Shown here: piece by piece, positions 59,417-64,000 of the stretch | Layout of the letters: each line of letters opens with the position of its first letter | Position numbering within the stretch: position 1 is the first letter of the stretch | Assembly: GCA_034434835.1 (NCBI GenBank) | Contig: DAOTXX010000078.1 | Location: 1-64,000, forward strand | Direction: 5' to 3' | DNA: 64,000 nucleotides | From: JBGLNJ01 sp034434835 | GTDB taxonomy: Bacteria; Chloroflexota; Anaerolineae; Fen-1058 | Position numbers and translations under genes: made by a program | Notes under the pieces: generated by a model | Seen by the model: only the letters and a program-made list of their open reading frames with translations | The model's database searches: none | Told to the model about the DNA's origin: nothing

Positions 59417-61116
59417 GACTTTACCTTGTCCTCTATCGCCAACTGGACCACGATCTCGTCCAGCCCCAATGCCTGATACATCTCATCGGCGGCTGCCCTG
59501 AGCACCGTCTTCAGGTCCAGCGATTCGCGCATTCGGCTGGTGATTTGCGATGCCAACTGCTCGCGGACGGCGCGGCGCTGGGTGTCCTGGAACAGGCGCG
59601 CGCTTTCCAGCGCCACGCCCAGTTGCTCGACCAGCGTCTCTAGCAGTGTGGTTTCTTCCGGCGTCCACTTGCCCCCGCGGGTGGGTTTGTGCGTATCGAG
59701 GACGCCGATGACCTGGCCGCGCACTTTGATGGGGATCGCCAGGGTCGCGGATGGCCCGGCTTCGCCTGCCACGATTTGACCTGTCCGTAAGGCCTGCTTC
59801 ATTTCCTCACGCCACTGGCCATCGGTCGGCAGGATGCCATGCGGATCATAGCGGTGGCCCAGGCCGGGCCGGATCCGGAGCAGTTCCGCCCATGCCTGGC
59901 GGCTGATCTCGCCATACGCCCGCCGTTCTGCTTCCAGGCTTTCCTGCGCTTGTCGGAAGAGCCGTGCGTTGCTGATCGCCGTCGCCACCTGGTCCGCCAG
60001 CGTCTGCAGCACGGTTGTGTCCTCACTGCTGAACGCCTCCGGCTCTGTGCTCTGCACGTCCAACGCGCCGATGATCTCCCCACGTGCTCGCAACGGCAGG
60101 GCTATTTCGGAGCGCGTGTTGGGCAAATCCGGGTTATTGAAGAAAACAGCGTCGGCGCCCACGTCCAGCGCGACGCGAGGCTCGCCGCGTCCGGTGACGT
60201 AGCCCACGATGCCTTCTTCCCCCACTCGCAAGCGGTGTCCGCGCGCCAGCATCTGCCGGCCGCCCTCCGACGAGGCGGCGCTCAAGATCGCGTATTCTCT
60301 GGCCTCGTCCAGTAGAAAGACGCCAGCATGGTAAAAGCCAAACTGCTCACCGATCAGGGTTACAACTCGCGAGATGAGTTCCTGCAGGTCCAACACCGAT
60401 GTCACGTCCCGGGCGACCCTGGCAATTGCCTCCTGATACCGGGCGCGACGGGCCAGGTTGCGAGCGTATTCTTCAAGCGTTACCCGCTGCGCTTCCAGCC
60501 CTTGAGCGTATTCGTTGGCCCGGGCCAAAGAGTCTTCGTACCGCAAGTCGCGCGAATCCAGTATGGACGCCGACATGGACAGTGTCAGAACCACTGCAAG
60601 GATGTTAACGACTGCCTGGATCCAGGTGGGGATGGGAAGCATCTCAAACACCTGGAAGCCTGCCAGCGCGATGCCTGTTGTCAGAGCGATGCCAGAGATG
60701 AGCACCACGCCCCGGTTTTCCCGGCGACCGGCCAACAGCCGCGCGAACATGATGGACAGCCAGCCCGCAAAGATGCCCGGCACCACCATCCCTTCCACCA
60801 AAGCCGGTCCAATCACTGCCGTGAGATTGATCGCTAACGTCGTCAGGTACACGGCGGCAGTCAGACGCCCCTGGCGGGCCAGCAGGTAGGCAAGCCCCAT
60901 GAGTACCACCGTCTGAGCGATTTCGACGACCATCCAGATCCATTGCCAGGGCCGACCCAGCATGAAATAGACCCCAACAAAGAACCCGGTGAGCAGCGCG
61001 CCTGCTCCCATCATGATGGGCAAGAATCTCAGGATGATCCGGGTGCGCTCCTGGATCAGCGCGGTTTGCCAGTCGCGGGTGGAGGAGCCTGTGTTTACAC
61101 CTTGTTCGTCGCTCAT
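59413..61116 (-). CDS. Six-TM GAF sensor, no output domain
   Basis: This 567-residue protein has six hydrophobic helices between residues 28 and 195, then a coiled linker (about 197-235; ANEYAQGLEAQRVTLEEYAR). GAF1 (about 238-395) is a textbook example of the cluster's GIVGY type: HRLRVGEEGIVGYVTGRGEP, then VALDVGADAVFFNNPDLP. A short GAF (about 405-515; YGEISRQAWAELLRIRPGLG) and the tail from REQLASQITSRMRESLD follow. GAF1 is almost word-for-word the same as those at 61.1 and 62.9 kb, indicating recent duplication or gene conversion. The 3' end is coupled to the next sensor by an ATGA overlap. Confidence 0.87.
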   Translation of the reverse strand: MSDEQGVNTGSSTRDWQTALIQERTRIILRFLPIMMGAGALLTGFFVGVYFMLGRPWQWIWMVVEIAQTVVLMGLAYLLARQGRLTAAVYLTTLAINLTAVIGPALVEGMVVPGIFAGWLSIMFARLLAGRRENRGVVLISGIALTTGIALAGFQVFEMLPIPTWIQAVVNILAVVLTLSMSASILDSRDLRYEDSLARANEYAQGLEAQRVTLEEYARNLARRARYQEAIARVARDVTSVLDLQELISRVVTLIGEQFGFYHAGVFLLDEAREYAILSAASSEGGRQMLARGHRLRVGEEGIVGYVTGRGEPRVALDVGADAVFFNNPDLPNTRSEIALPLRARGEIIGALDVQSTEPEAFSSEDTTVLQTLADQVATAISNARLFRQAQESLEAERRAYGEISRQAWAELLRIRPGLGHRYDPHGILPTDGQWREEMKQALRTGQIVAGEAGPSATLAIPIKVRGQVIGVLDTHKPTRGGKWTPEETTLLETLVEQLGVALESARLFQDTQRRAVREQLASQITSRMRESLDLKTVLRAAADEMYQALGLDEIVVQLAIEDKVKS

Positions 61117-61145
61117 TTCCTTACATCCTCATCTGCCTCACGCGG

Positions 61146-62843
61146 TCATTCGGCCAGTTCTTCCGCTGTGCTCAGGCGCACGTCGAGCGCCATCAATCCT
61201 AATGCCGCGCTGATTTCCTGAGCCGCCGTACTGAGCACCGTCTCCACATCGAGCGATTCGCGCATTCGGCTGGTGATTTGCGACGTCAACTGCTCGCGGA
61301 CGGCGCGGCGTTGTGTGTCCTGGTAGAGCCGCGCGCTTTCCAATGCCACGCCTAATTGCTCGGACAGCGTCTCCATCAACGCGATCTCTTCTGCCGTCCA
61401 CTCGCCAGCAGCCTCGGGTTTGCGCAGCCGCACGACCCCGACGGTCTGATCGCGGACCTTGAGCGGTATGGCAACAGTAGACCTTTCATCCCGAATAATC
61501 TGGCCCGATTGGCTCGCCTGGATCATCTCAGGACGCCACTGACCTTCGACCTGGTACATGCCTTGCGGGTTGCAGAGATAACCCAGACCCAACTCGCGTG
61601 ACATTTCAGCCCAGGCACGGCGGCTGGTTTCGGCGTAGGCCCGTCGCTCAGCTTCCAGGGCCTCCTGTGCCTGTTGGAAAAGCCTGGCGTTGCTGATGGC
61701 CACGGCCACCTGATCGGCCAGCGTCTGCAGCACTGCCGCGTCCTCCTCGCTGAACGCCTGCGACTCCGTGCTCTGTACATCTAATGCGCCGATGATCTTG
61801 CCTCGCACGCGCAACGGCAGCGCGATCTCGGAGCGCGTCTCGGGCAGATCAGGGTTGTCAAAGTAGGCTGCATCTTTCCCGGTGTCCAGCGCGATGCGCG
61901 ACTCGCCCCGACTGGTGACGTAACCCACAATACCTTGCTCACCTACCCGCAGCCGGTGGCTGCGTGCCAACATCCGCCGACCGCCTTCGCTGGAAGTGGC
62001 ACTCAATTCGGCCCATTCGCCAGTGGGATCCAGCAGGAAAATACCGGTGTGATAAAAGGCAAACCGTTCGCTGATCAGCGTCACTGCCCGTGAGAGGAGC
62101 TCCTGCAAATCGAGGACGGATGTCGCCTCCCTGGCCACCGCGGCAGTTGCTTCCAGATAGCGGGCGCGACGCATCAAATCTCGAGCCTGAACCTGGAGTG
62201 TCTCCTGGCTGGCTATCAGTTCACGATTGAGCGCGGCCAGGTCTTGGGCGTTACGATACGCGCGCTCGAACCCTGCATTGATGCTGTGCACGGCAAAGCG
62301 CATCAAGAGTGCCCCTACGCCCGAAGCGAGGGCCAGTATGGCCCAGTCGAGAAACTCGACTGAAGCGGGCATGGCAAAGATGATCGCGCCGTTGATTTCA
62401 GCATAGTATATTCCCAGCGTGGCCAGCGCGCTCAACACACCAAAGATGATTGCAGCGCGACCACCAAGGAGCAGGGCTGCGACGGCGATGGCCACAAAGT
62501 AGAAGGATACGGCAGGGTTGCGTATGCCTTTGAAAGCATACATCATGGCAGTGAGCAACACTATCAGGAAGGACGAATATATTACACTGGCAGCCCGCAC
62601 ATGGCCCCGGTGTGTGAGAAACAGCAGCCCCCCCAAGACCACAGTCGCTATTGCGCCGAATGCCAGATCGAACCAGGCGCTGGCTGGGTCTTTGGCAACC
62701 ACGGCCAAGCCTGTAGTGCCCACCGCAGCACTCCCAAGTGTGGTCAGCAGGACGGCGTTGAGCAGAGCGGCAGTACGCGTTTTTTCTTCGTCCTCAAAGA
62801 CCGGCCCAGCGATTAGTTTTCTAAACCAAGCAGGCATAACCAT
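61146..62843 (-). CDS. Six-TM GAF sensor, no output domain
   Basis: The 565-residue protein has about six membrane helices (residues 27-188) of the same subtype as the 49.2-50.9 kb sensor (FEDEEKTRTAALL entry, FKGIRNPAV loop). A coil (about 190-235), GAF1 (about 238-395, GEQGIVGYV type, then ALDTGKDAAYFDNPDLP), a short GAF (about 405-510; YAETSRRAWAEMSRELGLGY) and the tail from REQLTSQITSRMRESLD follow. The start may be ATG 62843 or the in-frame ATG at 62837. It lies 29 bp upstream of the next sensor gene, in the tight part of the train. Confidence 0.87.
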   Translation of the reverse strand: MVMPAWFRKLIAGPVFEDEEKTRTAALLNAVLLTTLGSAAVGTTGLAVVAKDPASAWFDLAFGAIATVVLGGLLFLTHRGHVRAASVIYSSFLIVLLTAMMYAFKGIRNPAVSFYFVAIAVAALLLGGRAAIIFGVLSALATLGIYYAEINGAIIFAMPASVEFLDWAILALASGVGALLMRFAVHSINAGFERAYRNAQDLAALNRELIASQETLQVQARDLMRRARYLEATAAVAREATSVLDLQELLSRAVTLISERFAFYHTGIFLLDPTGEWAELSATSSEGGRRMLARSHRLRVGEQGIVGYVTSRGESRIALDTGKDAAYFDNPDLPETRSEIALPLRVRGKIIGALDVQSTESQAFSEEDAAVLQTLADQVAVAISNARLFQQAQEALEAERRAYAETSRRAWAEMSRELGLGYLCNPQGMYQVEGQWRPEMIQASQSGQIIRDERSTVAIPLKVRDQTVGVVRLRKPEAAGEWTAEEIALMETLSEQLGVALESARLYQDTQRRAVREQLTSQITSRMRESLDVETVLSTAAQEISAALGLMALDVRLSTAEELAE

Positions 62844-62869
62844 TCCCTCTCTTGTCCTGATTCTCGTGA

Positions 62870-64000
62870 TCAGGCTGGATGGTGTTTGCGATCACCTGGC
62901 TCAACGTTGCGCCGGGTTGCGTCGGATCCCGGACTGGTTCCCACTCGCACTTCGACTTCTGCCAGGCCGATCACATCGCGCATCTCGCGCGCGGCGGTTT
63001 GCAGGACTGTTTCTATATCCAGCGTTTCTCGCATGTGGGCAGTGATGGAGCTGATCAACTGCTCTTGAGCAGCGCGGCGCTGCGTGTCCTGGTAGAGCCG
63101 CGCGCTTTCCAGGGCAGTGCCCAACTGCTCGACTAGCGTTTCCATCAGTGCAGCTTCCTCTGCAGTCCACTGCCCAGCATGACCAGGTTTGTGCGCATCT
63201 ATCACGCCGATGACATTGCCGCGCACCTTGATCGGGATGGCAAGAACCGATCCGTCCCCATCGCCGGGTGTAGCCTCGCCTGCGCGGACCGCTTGCTCCA
63301 TCTGAGGCTCCCACAGGTCGCCAATCGGCACGATGCCTTGCTGGTCGCTGACAAACCCCAGATCGGGTCGAGTCTGCGTCAACTTTTGCCACGCTTGGCG
63401 GCTCAACTCGCCATAGGCTCGTCGTTCTGCTTCCAGGCTTTCTTGCGCTTGCTGGAATAGGCGCGCATTGCTGATGGCGAGCGCGATCTGATCGGCCAGT
63501 GTCTGAAACACAGTGACGTCTTCAGGGCTAAAAGCCTCTGGTTCTTGGCTCTGCACATCCAACGCGCCAATGACCACGCCCCGCGCTCGTAATGGCAACG
63601 CCATCTCGGAGCGTGTATCGGGCAGGTCAGGATTGTCAAAGAACACTGCGTCAGCGCCGACGTCCAGAGCGACGCGAGGCTCGCCGCGCCCGGTGACGTA
63701 ACCGACGATCCCGACTTGTCCCACTTGCAAGCGATGCTGGCGCGCCAGCATGCGTTGGCCTCCCTCGCTAGAGGCAGCTTGCAGCACGGCCCATTGACCT
63801 GTCTCGTCAATCAAGAACAGGCCGACGTGGTAGAGATTGAAGCGAGCGGCAACAAGCTCCACAGTCTGGTTCAGCAATCGCCCAGGGTCGAGAATACTGC
63901 TGGCGGCTTGGGCGACCTCGGCTGCCGTCGTCAACTGCACTGCCCGGCGTTGCAATTCGGCGGTCCGTTCGGCGACGCGCTGTTCCAGGTTGCCGATCAG
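62870..64000 (-). CDS. GAF sensor, C-terminal part only (gene continues past the window edge)
   Basis: The frame is open to base 64000 and the visible 376 residues begin mid-gene with LIGNLEQRVAERTAELQRRA. In the complete neighbours that coil directly follows a HAMP domain, so a CACHE-HAMP-type N-terminus is expected outside the window. A TTG at 63955 is not the start. GAF1 (GQVGIVGYVTGRGEP, VALDVGADAVFFDNPDLP), a short GAF (YGELSRQAWQKLTQTRPDLG) and the tail from QEQLISSITAHMRETLD are present. The C-terminus has an extra basic/polar extension of about 25 residues (SPGSDATRRN). It is the most upstream gene seen, so the operon start lies beyond the window. Confidence 0.85.
   Translation of the reverse strand: MIGNLEQRVAERTAELQRRAVQLTTAAEVAQAASSILDPGRLLNQTVELVAARFNLYHVGLFLIDETGQWAVLQAASSEGGQRMLARQHRLQVGQVGIVGYVTGRGEPRVALDVGADAVFFDNPDLPDTRSEMALPLRARGVVIGALDVQSQEPEAFSPEDVTVFQTLADQIALAISNARLFQQAQESLEAERRAYGELSRQAWQKLTQTRPDLGFVSDQQGIVPIGDLWEPQMEQAVRAGEATPGDGDGSVLAIPIKVRGNVIGVIDAHKPGHAGQWTAEEAALMETLVEQLGTALESARLYQDTQRRAAQEQLISSITAHMRETLDIETVLQTAAREMRDVIGLAEVEVRVGTSPGSDATRRNVEPGDRKHHPA

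Overview
The window looks like a piece of a high-GC Chloroflexota chromosome, probably Anaerolineae-like. The basis is family recognition only: a motor-less XPB/Ssl2-type 'helicase-associated' protein, an EF-G2-like GTPase, DUF1232 and FmdB-type small proteins, and very many GAF sensor proteins. No rRNA, tRNA, CRISPR array, transposase or phage gene was found.

Region 1 (1-19.2 kb) is mixed housekeeping and accessory DNA on both strands. It holds a helicase-associated-domain protein, DUF1232 and FmdB proteins, a coupled metallo-beta-lactamase-fold/TPR-lipoprotein pair behind a four-GAF histidine kinase, a double-HTH XRE regulator with a TPR protein, a GNAT acetyltransferase, an EF-G2-like GTPase, a single-domain response regulator, a small zinc-ribbon protein with a phytoene-desaturase-like oxidoreductase, and a coupled trio (AIR-synthase/HypE-like protein, RsmC-like methyltransferase, EamA transporter). 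The intergenic spaces carry at least two families of dispersed inverted repeats and several hairpin clusters. Between the EF-G2 and response-regulator genes is a compact stand-alone transcription unit (about 12787-12976): a consensus promoter, a 17-codon ORF with a near-perfect Shine-Dalgarno sequence, two mutually exclusive helices and a strong intrinsic terminator.

Region 2 (19.2-64 kb, continuing past the right edge) is one long minus-strand gene train, read from 64000 toward 19229. It encodes thirteen large sensor proteins, built from GAF domains plus dCACHE, six-TM, PAS or cytoplasmic LacI-type sugar-binding-like input modules, with no kinase, cyclase or DNA-binding output. Among them are two orphan ABC_sub_bind lipoproteins and a ParA/MinD-type ATPase. 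The train ends with a roughly 2000-residue seven-GAF hybrid histidine kinase carrying two receivers, a threonine-synthase-like PLP enzyme fused to a receiver, and a receiver-histidine kinase. Several junctions are translationally coupled (ATGA overlaps, or a stop codon inside the next Shine-Dalgarno sequence).

All thirteen kinase-less sensors end in the same short tail, a coiled helix followed by the opening of a GAF domain; the kinases lack it. My reading, which is inference, is a multi-receptor array. Many kinase-less receptors would co-assemble through GAF, S-helix and tail contacts, perhaps positioned by the ParA protein, and feed one or two kinases whose receivers include one built into an amino-acid biosynthetic enzyme.
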